Source of the DNA: Saccoglossus kowalevskii
Taxonomy: Eukaryota; Hemichordata; Enteropneusta; Harrimaniidae
Length of the DNA stretch: 29,111 nt
Reading direction: 5' to 3'
Assembly: GCF_000003605.2 (NCBI RefSeq)
Contig: NW_003146776.1
Location: forward strand, 109,194-138,304
Shown here piece by piece: positions 1-11,400 of this stretch. The notes under the pieces are model-generated. The model searched no databases, was not told the origin of the DNA, and saw only the letters and a list, made by a program, of their open reading frames with translations. Each line of letters begins with the position of its first letter. Position 1 is the stretch's first letter. The position numbers were made by a program, and so were the translations under genes.

Positions 1-2632
1 AATCAAATAAGAAAAATGACAAATCTTCCCTGCTTACTTTTCAAAAACTAGTCTGCAGTATTCCAGTCATTCAAGTAAAATAAATGTTATATTTTTATGG
101 TGATATAGTTTGAGGAGAAAGATATAAATAATTGTGTCAATGTAATGGCATTTACATGTTTATTTGTTTGTTTTTATTTACCCTAATTTCCACATAATTC
201 GTGGGCAACCTACATATTTTGAGTTCATGTACTTTAAACTTAAGAATTACTTCAAAATGTTTATCATTTCATCTGTCACCGTGCAAGAAAATCCATCCCC
301 AAAATCAACATAATTTCAACACCAATATTAGGACGCGGCTCAACACGCCCGCCCCACCCAGCCACTTGACCCATTTCAGGACAGACATTTTGCAATGAGT
401 ATTTTTATACTTGTATATAAGTCCCTACGTATGTTTTATTGAAAGGTAAAAAGAAAACATTTCTCATCGTTGTGGGTCTTTTTGCACATCATGGTGGCCC
501 AGCTTTAGGAGGACACACTGCCATATGTCTGAATGGAATCCAGCAGAGAGACTAATTAAACACTACTTCCTATCTAAAAATTCCACAAAAGATCAGTTCT
601 CATCTTAAGATCAAAATAACTAGCAAGAAATAAAAGGGTGCTAAAAATAATTGCTATTTTTATTCTCCCATTGATTTGAAAGTAAACAAACAGCTGTTCG
701 TTATTTCGACATTGCTGACTATGCTAATACTTCCCGAGTAGCTGCGTAACCTTTTCGAGATCGTTTTAAGGTGTCGCTTTCCTAAACATATAAATCATAT
801 TATTATATATCTGGGCTATAGAATAATTTGTCACCAGTAAAACATGGTGATATTTTAATCTGTATCTGACAGTGTTTAGTATGAAATGATTCAACGTTTT
901 ATGTAGTATATTACCTTCTATGGGTACATCATTTATTTTTTTTATCACACAAACTTAAACATGAATGTACCATCAACATATACTTGCAATTTGCACATCA
1001 AAACAAAAAAGACAGAAAAGACAACAGCATATCTAAATTTCATGAGCCATTGCTTGGCACAAAAGTATTTTAAAAAGCTTACATGCTTAACAAGTATACA
1101 AATAATTAAAAATTAATAAAAGTCTTTGAATCGTTTTGTAGTGTAGTGTACTTGTCAAATGTTTTGTTTCGTTCTTGTAGATTGTTTTGTCAATTGCTGT
1201 AAGTCATTTGTTTTTTGTTCTTGGTTCTTTCCCAATATGACTTGTAATATTCCCTTGTAATATTCTTTAATAGATAAGTTACAAAGATGTGCACTGGAGT
1301 GTTCTGTAATTTAAGCATTCAGGCCTGGAACACAGCTATATCCAGTGTATGTCATAGGCTGCAGGTTGCCCAAGGCATGAACTGATATCATCCTGGCCAC
1401 GCCTTGATGTCTGGCTGCCCTCCTGACTCTGACAGACGAGTATGTGCGTAACTTTCAGGTTATTATTAACACAATTTTGAATTGATTAATTTACGATCCA
1501 CAGTCAGTTCATATTTACATTGTGTTAACCCTTTAAATGCCAAAGTCAACCTTTTATCAAAAAAATCTGCATAATCTTTTCCATATTTTGTTTTCAAAAA
1601 TGTTGATCAAGTCCTGCAGGCAATGGGAATCATTATTAAATTGTTATCATATGTGATATGATCTGATATGATATATAAATGTCCTATTATTCAAATAATT
1701 TTTCACACCAAAATGTTGATGCCGCATCTTTGAAAGTTTATGTATTTCTCCAAAAGTTTATTGGTTGTTTTTGGTTATTTCAGTTTTACATAATTGTACA
1801 TGTCTAAAATAAAAATGCAGTAACAATTATTTTATGGAAAGTGACAAAAAATGAATTTTGAATATCAGAGTATTAATGGGCAGTGGACCTTTAACATAAT
1901 AATGTCACTGTGATACTCTAATAAGTATTATTATTCAATATTTGACCCTGCGTTATCTTTTGACCTAATTGATATCTCTCGACCTTGGTTCAATATTGAC
2001 ACATAAATCACAACCATGCCAGTATCAGATACATTGTTGTGGTACACAGATCAAAAATGATCATCATTATTCCATGTTGACAACCTCACTATATTTCATT
2101 CACAGTTAAGATGGCTTCTATTTCACTTTTGAGAACAATCCGCAAATAATGTACAGACAGTACCGGTAACATCATTGAGGGTGATTTGAGTTTTTGTTTT
2201 TCTTTGTCACAACGATATGAAAATGAAATGCATTGATGTTACCTCTTAATAGTGGCGACAAAATTGAATATTATTAATTTTATTTGCATGTACATGCACA
2301 CTTCACTGTATCAAACAATATTCAAGCCCCTTCAATAAATAACAGAAAAAAAACGAAATAATAAGAGGGACTTGTAATATTGTCTGTAAAATACTGTAAA
2401 TGCATTAAATTATTCACTTCGCAATTTTCACTGATAAGTAAAATCCACTAAATTAAATCTACATGAACATGTAAAATAACAATAAAACTCGTTGTTTCTG
2501 TGACAAAATCATGAAATTAAAAGAGTGACAAGTCTTTGTCAATGACACGTCCCCGTTCCGTTCATATTTGAGTGACATATACATTCAAAGCAGATCATGT
2601 CCGAAATCTCAGACCACTTTGGTCTGATCCGA
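1..2632. other. AT-rich non-coding stretch
   Basis: Only short chance frames occur here, rich in Asn, Ile and Lys. A slightly more GC-rich patch at about 1320-1440 has no long frame and no tRNA-like boxes. A short stem (CAGACCA-CTT-TGGTCTG) lies at 2611-2627. I see nothing else of note. Confidence 0.5.
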
Positions 2633-3205
2633 AATGCACCTGCATATATAACAACACATTGTACTGAATCTGAACAAAATCCATCCATGCATTACTGAGA
2701 TCCGGTTCCGGATTTGTGAAAATATGTGATTTTGATGCATTTTCGGCCTTAAAATGGCCATCATTCAGCTATTGTTAAGCGGATCATGAAACAAATGCAC
2801 ATATCTATTTGTGACATGATGTACCTTGTGTGTGTGAAGTTTGAACTTGATCAATCCAGACATGTCTCGGATACGGATCCAGAACTGAATTCTTTAAAAC
2901 AAAATGGCTGCCAGTCGGCTATTTCGAACTTGATCCGGAAAAAAAAAATGACGTGCATCAAGGTCCTATTATGTTTAATGTATGTACCAAATTTGAACAA
3001 AATCCGTCCATGCATAACCGAGATCCGGGTCCGGAATGGTGAAAATGTGCGATTTCAATGCATTTTCGGCCTTAAAATGGCCACTATTCGGCTATTGTTA
3101 ATCGGATCATGGAAAAAATGCATGTGCGTATGTCCCATATAATGTGTGATGTATGAGTGAAGTTTGAACTTAATCAGTCCATGCATGTTCGAGATACAGT
3201 ACAGA
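2633..3205. repeat. Two diverged tandem copies of a ~320-bp repeat
   Basis: Copy 1 runs from about 2633 to 2946 and copy 2 from about 2947 to 3205, truncated or decayed at the end. Shared landmarks sit 322 bp apart: GCATTTTCGGCC at 2738 and 3060, AAAATGGCCA just after each, and an AAGTTTGAACTT block followed by a 'tc.gatac' block. The copies differ at many positions, so the duplication is old. The mixed palindromic and GGATCC/CCGG-rich sequence suggests a decayed non-autonomous transposable element, but no transposase frame or clear terminal repeat is visible. The 118-codon frame across it is a by-product. Confidence 0.65.
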
Positions 3206-3741
3206 GACAGATAACTATTCCGACCAACCACCCAGCAATTCTACTTATCCTGTCAGCTTGTTGACTTTGAATGGAGTTTGGAATGAGAAAGAGAAATGTC
3301 ACCCGTTAAAACATAAACTTACAGAGCATTCCTAACATGCAGGACGCAGTTCGTTGGGCAACCATAATAATACTGACTAGACGGTAAAAATATCATCGCT
3401 CTGATAGAAGAAGACAGATTAGAAGATTACGCATAGATGCATAGACGAATGGAGAAATACCGTACATGTTTGTAACAACCACATGACCATGAATACATCT
3501 ACCTCAACTCGACTATTGATACAACAGTCATCACTTTCTCTAGAAAAATTGGATGTTTAGGATCAGTGTGTTGCCTTATTTTCTTTTACTGGGATATAAA
3601 TATTGTTCCATCAAGTATATAAATAAATATTTTATTTAATTGGAAATCATTGGCAGTCAGGCTGGCAGTCATGAATCTCTTAATTATCATGTACTACCGG
3701 TATTTATACAAATTGGTTTCATCTCTTTGCAAAAATTTTCG
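3206..3741. other. Non-coding stretch
   Basis: I see no gene-like frame, RNA gene or repeat here. The composition is AT-rich and mixed. Confidence 0.4.
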
Positions 3742-3744
3742 TAT

Positions 3745-3787
<43 letters not shown>

Positions 3788-3788
3788 T
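3742..3788. repeat. (TTTA)n microsatellite
   Basis: An uninterrupted tetranucleotide tract of about eleven units. It creates the Leu-Phe-Ile-Tyr run in two overlapping frames (3640-4086 and 3650-3877), which are therefore artefacts. Confidence 0.95.
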
Positions 3789-4545
3789 ATTTTTTAATAA
3801 TTTTGGTCGAAATGAGTATATTTTCTTACTGGCTACAGGTCTTTATATCAATTTTTCTCAAAATAAACCCCTCATAATGTTTTTCATAACCAAGACCAGT
3901 AGCCAATGGAAAAGTAAAACAAACAAATTACAGAAAAATATTTATTGTATTGGCAGGAAAAGTCAAATCAAAAATATAAACTTCATGGAAAAGCTTTCTA
4001 CTCCAAGTTTAATATCAATGACCTACATACACATTTTTAAGCCCAGTCAAACACTACATATCCACCATCCATGTGATAAAAAGTGAGACCAACTACAATT
4101 TAGGCAAAAAACAAAAGCGACGCAATGGGCAAGTTTCTGATAAAGGTAACTGGAGTGAAAAATAACATGCTTTTCAACAATCAGTGATTCTAATCTTTTA
4201 GAATCTTGCGACGAAGTCTTCAGGTTTTTTTTGACATTTCTTTATTCGTAAATATATATTCAACACTGCTAGTGTAAAGTCATTCGCGGTCAGTGACTGT
4301 CACACAATATATCTGATCGGGTGCCTTGCATTCAGTATTGCCAGCTGGGAGAGGTTTCCCAACACAATGATTATACAGTTTATTAAAAAAATTGTACACT
4401 AAACTCTGTAGTTTATTTCGTATACATGATTTGATTAACGAGTTTCAGCCATGCACGCAAATATTATTCATAGACATAAGGGCCAAGCGGTGATTTGAAT
4501 GACTTCAATAACAACGAGTTAATGCAGTAATTAAAAACTTATATC
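3789..4545. other. AT-rich non-coding stretch
   Basis: I recognise no gene. ATTAACGAGT at 4434-4443 reappears inverted (ACTCGTTAAT) at 4854-4863. The two could be outer ends of a larger, decayed element around the fold-back at 4546-4714, but ten bases alone are weak evidence. Confidence 0.35.
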
Positions 4546-4714
4546 GTAAAATCTGTACTAGAAGCCGCATCTCTAATAGAAGTCGCACAAATGAACAAAT
4601 GTTAAGCAAACATTCACCATTTCTCATATGTGTACATGCTCTAATAGAAGCGGCATCCCCTCTGTTGCATTGTACCATTTTAATAGAAGCCGCAGCTTCT
4701 AATACAAATTTTAC
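4546..4714. mobile_element. Fold-back (MITE-like) element with AATAGAAG motifs
   Basis: The left arm 4546-4568 pairs with the right arm 4692-4714 over about 20 bases. Both read, outside to inside, GTAAAAT-y-TGTA-y-TAGAAGC followed by a GC-rich end. Inside are further direct copies of the TAGAAG-y-CGC motif (4559, 4577, and near 4635 and 4682). There is no coding capacity. Inverted arms around a short non-coding core fit a non-autonomous DNA element. Target-site duplications were not identified. Confidence 0.5.
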
Positions 4715-7700
4715 AGTAATCACAAACAGAAAGGTAATTAGCTCTTGTAGGTGACGATACAAACAAATTTTCGTAATTAACCTAAAAAGGTCCGTAAGGA
4801 ATAACGTTTTTAAATACAATCATTCTGTGTGAACAAATTGCGGGATATCCGGTACTCGTTAATTTAACGTAAACCGCATAACTGACAGTGTTTATTCAAT
4901 TCACAGATACAGAAAAATTATTATTGACCCCCAGACAGCAAAGGTTAAATTGATATCATTCAGATACAGACCACTTCGGTCTATAGCCTTGTTTTTTTTT
5001 TAAATTTTTTTTCGAAATGCCATTGTTGGATGCCCGTGAAGCTGAAGGGCACATCAGTTCAACAAGGTCAAACAAGATTGGCAATCAAAGAATGAATAAA
5101 ACCACAATTCTGAAGTGGTTGTACATCAACTTTTTAATCATAACGATGAATTACGAGGGAAATAACTAATATTTCAATGGCTGATAGAAAAATCATTAGC
5201 ATTGTTCTCAGGCAAGTAAGAGTATGTGCATTGTATGAAATGCCTCCTGGGAAGTCCATTTTTGGGAGAATGATTATCGTTGAATTGGGATGAAAACTAA
5301 AAGTGTATGCGAAGACCAAAATACGTCGGATTGTCTGTCATCACAAATCGCTTAAACAGTTTGCAAAAATCAAAGATGTCTTATAATGCCATGGTCAACT
5401 TTTGTTAGCTTTTACAAATTTGTTTCTTGTTCAAATTCTGTAGGAAATTAGAAGTTATGTTGATCTTGACCAAAATTAACAAAAGAAATTGTAGGAAAAT
5501 CCATGAAAGTGTACAAAATTATAGAATTTGTAGAGTTGAAGAGAGTGTCACGAAAGTGGGGGGTCAACGACATAAGGATACGTATTTGCAGATATTAGTA
5601 CGTGACATCGGTGGCGACCTATGATTACATCAATCACATTTCATCTAACAAATACGTGTATCAGTACTTGTTTGTTCGTTGCTAAGACAAAACCTAGTTT
5701 ACAAAAAATTGCAACCTACTTTTTTTGTAAAGATGTAATATTATTCAACAAAATAGTTTAAACATTCCACATTGATTCTTTAAAATGATTTTTATTTCAT
5801 TTTGTTTTTATTTTTTAAATAACGCTCTCCCACTCACATACTCAACTGTATATTAAAGGCGGAAGACTTTGAACGTTTTAACAAACGGAAGATAAGGATA
5901 AACTGATAAACCACACAAGCGTGGGCAGAGACTCAAAAGATTAAATATGATACCTAATACCCTAGAAGCAGAAATCACCATTTCATCTTTGTTTTTTGTT
6001 TTAAATTAATTAATTATGTAAATTTTTGCTTTTCAAAATATGATCCCAAAAGGCCACCAATCCCTCAGGAGCTACTAATTCACAAATGGTTCACCAAACT
6101 TGTTACCATGGAAATTGCATTTCCCAAAGCAGCATCCATTTTGAATTTAAATCTTGGACTTTCTGATGCCTTAATCCTTCCACCACAAATTAACAAAATA
6201 GTCCTGTATATAGTCTGCAATTTCCTTCAAAATATTTGATTAAACACAGAAAAATTTACTCAAATTTTGTATTTTGGCTTCAAAATTGGGGATCATTTCC
6301 AGAAATATTATAGAATATAAGAAAAAAGTGCAGACAAAATTTGGACGAGAAAGTGTGTTGTTGAAAAGGTTAAAGTTGAGATCACTACATTCCATTCATG
6401 TGAAGTTTCATTGGGGTCTTTCCAGTTGCTTACTCGTCTCAATATCAAAATTCTTATAAGCAACATGTTGTTGCCACTAGTAATTATTCTGTCAGAAAAT
6501 GTGCTTTTCGTACTTATTATGTGATTCTTTGATTAAATATACTAAGAGATGTGTTGGTTGGTCATATTATTTGTTAGGTCAAATGTGCAAAATTTATATT
6601 AGAACTGAAAAACAACATGGAGATCGTTGCACACTATTGCACTAGTGAAGGTATTCTGATGTTCAATTGTGGAAATTAAGGTGAATTATACGCTATTTTG
6701 GAAAATATTGGAAAATTCAACCTTCACACCTTTATTCTAATTACTTGTGCAAATAGTAGACTCTGGTTTACACATGCTTTTATATAGGTTTAACAACATC
6801 AGACCCTATTATTACCTGACTTCAGTAAGTACATGAACTTAGATTTGTATAATAGCACATATTGACTTCCACATGACTAAACCAACGCCCTTTTGTACAT
6901 ATTCAGAACACCAACAAATAAATACATGGCCAATAAATGATCATGAAATCAACTCAATAGATTCTGTTATCCAGAGCTTGTCATTGTCTGGCAGACCATC
7001 TATAAAAGATGACTTGATTTCGTCTTTGAGAAAAAGACAATTCTGGTTTTATCTGAGAAAATACACAATGAAATTTAATTTTAATATGCGAGATGTTTTT
7101 CGGCGCAGGATTCAGACCAGACAATTTGGTAAATTTGAATATTAACAACTAATGGTGTTGACAAGAAACTATTATGATCCCATTGATTAAGTGAAGAAAA
7201 CCTATTTTGTTCAATTGACAGTGCAGGGTCACTTCACCTTCTGACAAATTTGAGACTATTAAATAAAAGTCTGTTAGGATTAATCTGGAGAGTGTACTCC
7301 CCCCTATGTAGCTTGATTGGTATCCTGGGGACAATGATGTGAAATACTTGAATTTGTAAGAATCAGGAATCATGCTGAATAATATTAAACTTCATAAATT
7401 TTCAATTGTTTTGTATCTCATTTAACTGTTTTAATTGGCTTATGACTCCAAGTGTTTTTTGCTTTCTGCGATACTATTAGCTTGGAACTTTTTATTTGCC
7501 TAATAGAATTGCTTTCACAGATCTTTAAATCTTTGATAACACCAAAATATGTTACATAATAGACCCAAGCTATATAAAATGGATATCAAAGCGCAACTTT
7601 AAGATGCCAATGATTTAGTGGTGTTTGACCATGCAATTTTGGAAGAGAGAGCCCCCTAACTCATCTCTGAAAATCACAATCTACATTGCGCTAGTGTAAT

Positions 7701-7910
7701 CACCATTCCTGAATTTAGACTGAACTGACTAGAAATATTCATTTTGTTAAAGATAACCAAACTTGCAAATGGTGAGGTATAGCATTGATAAAAGGTAAAT
7801 CAATACTGAAAGGTGTAATGACAACAAAAGGTTTAACTATTTGAGTTATTCTGCTTTAACTGCCATTCATATAAGACTTCTAATATTTGTGTGCTCTACA
7901 ATTGCAGATG
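4715..7910. other. Non-coding stretch, with a possible decayed dispersed repeat at about 6050-6460
   Basis: No coding exon is recognised. The segment 6050-6460 is less AT-biased than its flanks. It contains phrases (CATGTGAAGTTTCATTGG, then TTGCTTACTCGTCT) of the type I associate with dispersed repeats in marine invertebrates. That is an impression only. The frame at 6873-7145 (90 codons, true ATG) has mixed composition but no recognisable domain and no upstream promoter. Confidence 0.3.
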
Positions 7911-8108
7911 TAATACTTTCTACTCTATTTGCATCCCTAACATCAAATATGCCACATAATACTTTCTACTCTATTTGCATCCCTAACATCAAATATGCCA
8001 CATAATACTTTCTACTCCATTTGCATCCCTAACATCAAATATGCCACATAATACTGTCTACTCTATTTGCATCCCTAACATCAAATATGCCACATAATAC
8101 TGTCTACC
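7911..8108. repeat. 46-bp tandem repeat, four copies plus a partial
   Basis: Units start at 7911, 7957, 8003 and 8049, with a partial copy from 8095. Each begins TAATACT and ends TATGCCACA. The copies differ only by single substitutions (for example TTTC to TGTC in the later ones), so the array is young or homogenised. It ends about 20 bp before a fold-back element. Confidence 0.95.
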
Positions 8109-8126
8109 ATATTTGGTATACTGTAG

Positions 8127-8318
8127 AATACTTCGCTTGGAATTTATTTTCGTTATTTTCGCTGAAAGGATGATTCCGTGAAAAATAAAATCCAGCAAAT
8201 ATACTTTTTTCCATATATTTCACATTCAACTCGTCAAGAATCAGTGAAAATAAATTCCATACAAAACACCCAAAATGCCTTTTCAGCGAAAATTAATTCC
8301 AGCTAAAACAAAGTATTT
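8127..8318. mobile_element. Fold-back element of about 190 bp (MITE-like)
   Basis: The left arm 8127-8170 (AATACTTCG...GGAATT-t-ATTTTCG...CGCTGAAAGG) is an imperfect inverted copy of the right arm 8278-8318 (CCTTTTCAGCGAAAAT-t-AATTCC...AAGTATT). The left arm has an extra TTATTTTCG. The inner part also carries GTGAAAATAAA-type segments on both sides. No frame is present. It is a likely non-autonomous DNA transposon remnant. Confidence 0.55.
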
Positions 8319-8332
8319 CACAGAATTAAAAA

Positions 8333-8436
8333 ACGCATCTGCAATAGAAGCACATTTAAGTCAACAGTTACATTTATTATATACAGAATTATTAAAATAT
8401 GACACACCTCTACTATTTACACAAGCTTCTAATAGA
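8333..8436. repeat. Second, diverged AATAGAAG inverted pair
   Basis: GCAATAGAAG near 8341-8350 faces CTTCTAATAG at 8426-8435, the same motif and orientation as in the element at 4546-4714. The rest has decayed. It may be a worn relative of that element lying directly beside another fold-back. Confidence 0.3.
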
Positions 8437-11400
8437 GATATGATAGCCTAAAATGACAAACCAAAACATTATCTCAGAGAGCAACTTAACTGCAAGATGA
8501 ACATCTTGTTAGGTTTATAAAGTAACGACAACCACAGATATAAATATAATTTTAATATGTTTCCTCAGATCAGTGTTATTATTACCAACTAAGAGCAAAT
8601 AAACAACACACTATTGATTCAGCTTATCTCACTGAGCAGCGGGTAGTTACTATTACCGTAACAATACACAAATACAATATACTGCATTTGTTTCTATGGT
8701 AACAAATGTTCAGTGATTATGGTGGCCATTTTGAAATGAACAATGGTGAAAGTAATATGTAAGCTTTTAATTTCAAAGTAGTCGGGTTACAAAATTAAAG
8801 TCCTCTTAAACTTTTTTTAATTAGTACTGTAAAAAATGTCCTGTAGCATCCATTCAAAGCTAAAATTGACTTTAGCATTTTATAAAACCATTATTTGGAA
8901 TTAATAAGCTGCATTTCATTAAATTTGAATAATTACACTATGACCTTTGACCTGTGCATTATGAGGTGAATAATTGTTGATAATGACCTAGCAGATATTA
9001 ATACAGAGGCATTTAATTGAAGACAGATATTATTACAACCTAATTGAAATTTGACGACCACAATAATGCATTTTCTAAGCAATAAATTACAATATTCAGT
9101 CGTAAAATTCGTTCAGGACTTTTTTTCAAAATTATTATGTGACAAATTTGTGAATTTACTATCTAGAGTGCACAAACATGTTATCAACAGGACCAAGAAA
9201 AAAAATATTGGTATTTTACATATTCCCTTAAATAAAAATAATATTTTTTGTTTATTTTCTTTTAACTTCAAATTGATGTTTTTTCATCAGCATTGAAATA
9301 ACAAACAAACAAATTTGAGTGTGTGCCAATGCACTGGGATTATTACAAAAGCCATTGCCATGGAAAATCTATTGATTCTAAGGGAGAAAATAATCTCTTT
9401 ATTGAAATTAACTGATAATTTGAATTTGTCAGGTGTATTTTTAACTGCTTTCATCTGAGAATTGACAAAAATAACGCTAATAGCAACACTGGCATAAAAA
9501 TACAAAATACACATATTCCTATTTTTTTTCATGAAAATCAATATTTTCTTTCTGGTCGATATATTTTACATTGCTAGGGATCTTATATCCAATATGATGC
9601 ATCACAAAGACCACCACCCTTAAACTAAAAATATAGATATGAAAACAAAAAAATATTTGGGGGGAATTGAAGAATTACTGTCTCGGAGGGAGGGGGCGAT
9701 AATAATTTGAACAAAAAAAATCAACTTCTCTGAAAACACAAAGATGATTGATTCAATAATGAATATGAATTCTACTAATTAAACTTACTCGATTTTATTC
9801 TGCTCATGAAAAAATAATTCGCACAGCATACAAAATACATTGGTTTACACAAAGAGTACGGAGTGCATTTGGCAATAAGATGAATTAAGCTTCACTAACT
9901 AATTCATTATGATCATATACCATGTTTGCCCAACACCTTTTTGCAATAGCAAAAGAACTATCCCCATGGCGTAGTTTGACAAACATTTATTGCGACTATT
10001 AGAGCGAATCGTTTGGTTCACTGGAACTCAAGTAGCTGTCTATGTAGTATATACCTACATGCACCGTATGTGACAAAATTCTGAAGATTTTTTCTACTTT
10101 GGGTGTCCAGAAGCAAAAACACTGGAGGGCTTATTACAATAATTATTTGCTCCATTTTATTTTTGATTATTTTACCGACAGATGAATGTGCACAAACCCA
10201 GTGAATATATATTCATATTATAATATATATATTTTTCACATTTAAAAATAAAATGTACTTGTTTTTTTTACACAAAACTGAATTTTAAATCCTAGTGAAT
10301 ATTCCTGTAACATAAAGTACACGAAAATTAAACACGGTGAATATTTTCCTTTTCTAAGTGGTTTTGAGAGTGCAAAATGCTGTATCTCAGTAAAGTACTC
10401 TACCAGATATTAAATTAGGAAAGTTGGAAAAACAAAAAAAAAAACGTTTTTTTTTTTTTTAAAAAAATAGATATATATGATGGTCAAAATGTATTTACCA
10501 ACCCATTAGGCATTCATGTAACTAAATGCACAACTTAACCAAATATATCATATATCAGTTGAATTTGCATAATTCTGAATCTCATGTTTCACTGTGTCAT
10601 GCACACATTTCCGCTTTATTTGTTATGTTATTAATGTCATATAAAAACAAAATATCAATAAAATAAATATACTTTCATAATTTGATTATAACTTATCTAT
10701 TATCTTTAATTTTTTTCTAATTTCAAATTTTTCAGGATTTTAGGCAGCATTATGGTTGGGAACAAAATCAGTATAATATCATCTGCTTTTGAAATGTGAC
10801 AACAATTTTCAAATAACGTCTATAGGCAATATAACATTCTATTCAACGAAACCATGATTAAAATCGTATGAAATATAGCGATGACAACAAATGAAAGTCA
10901 CCTCCCCTATATTTTTCATCTGTCAGCCATGTACTGGACATGAGAGACTGATTATGAGTTTATTTCAGGAGCAAGTTTGAGATTTGTTAAGGTTGCGTCC
11001 CTTGGAAAAGAGCCAAAAAGATTTTTTTCACAACAAACTCGGGAAATAACCAAGCAATTACGGTGTCCGTCAATAATAAGAACTTTAAAAGAAAGCAGTT
11101 CAAAGATACCGAAACTATTACCAAAGTGATAGTTATTTATAAATAAGATTCAACAAACACCAAAATTTGATCAAAATTGATTTAAAGATTTTAGTTTATT
11201 TGTAATAATAGATACAAACTATGTTATTACTATTTGAAGCGAGTCTCCAACAAAAGTGCACAAAATCAAAAAATTGTATGCTGGCTCATTAAAATATGGC
11301 ATTTACAGAACTGAATTCACAGCTAATAACGCAAACACAGTACATGTTCAATATTCTGATTCTGTGCATGTGAGAATTCCAACACTAAAGGTCATCAATT

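Noticed and set aside
3640-4086. 148-codon forward frame
   Set aside because: It is created by the (TTTA)n tract, has low-complexity translation, and shows no domain.
4505-4819. 104-codon reverse frame
   Set aside because: It lies across the fold-back element and its repeated AATAGAAG motifs. It is a by-product of the repeat.
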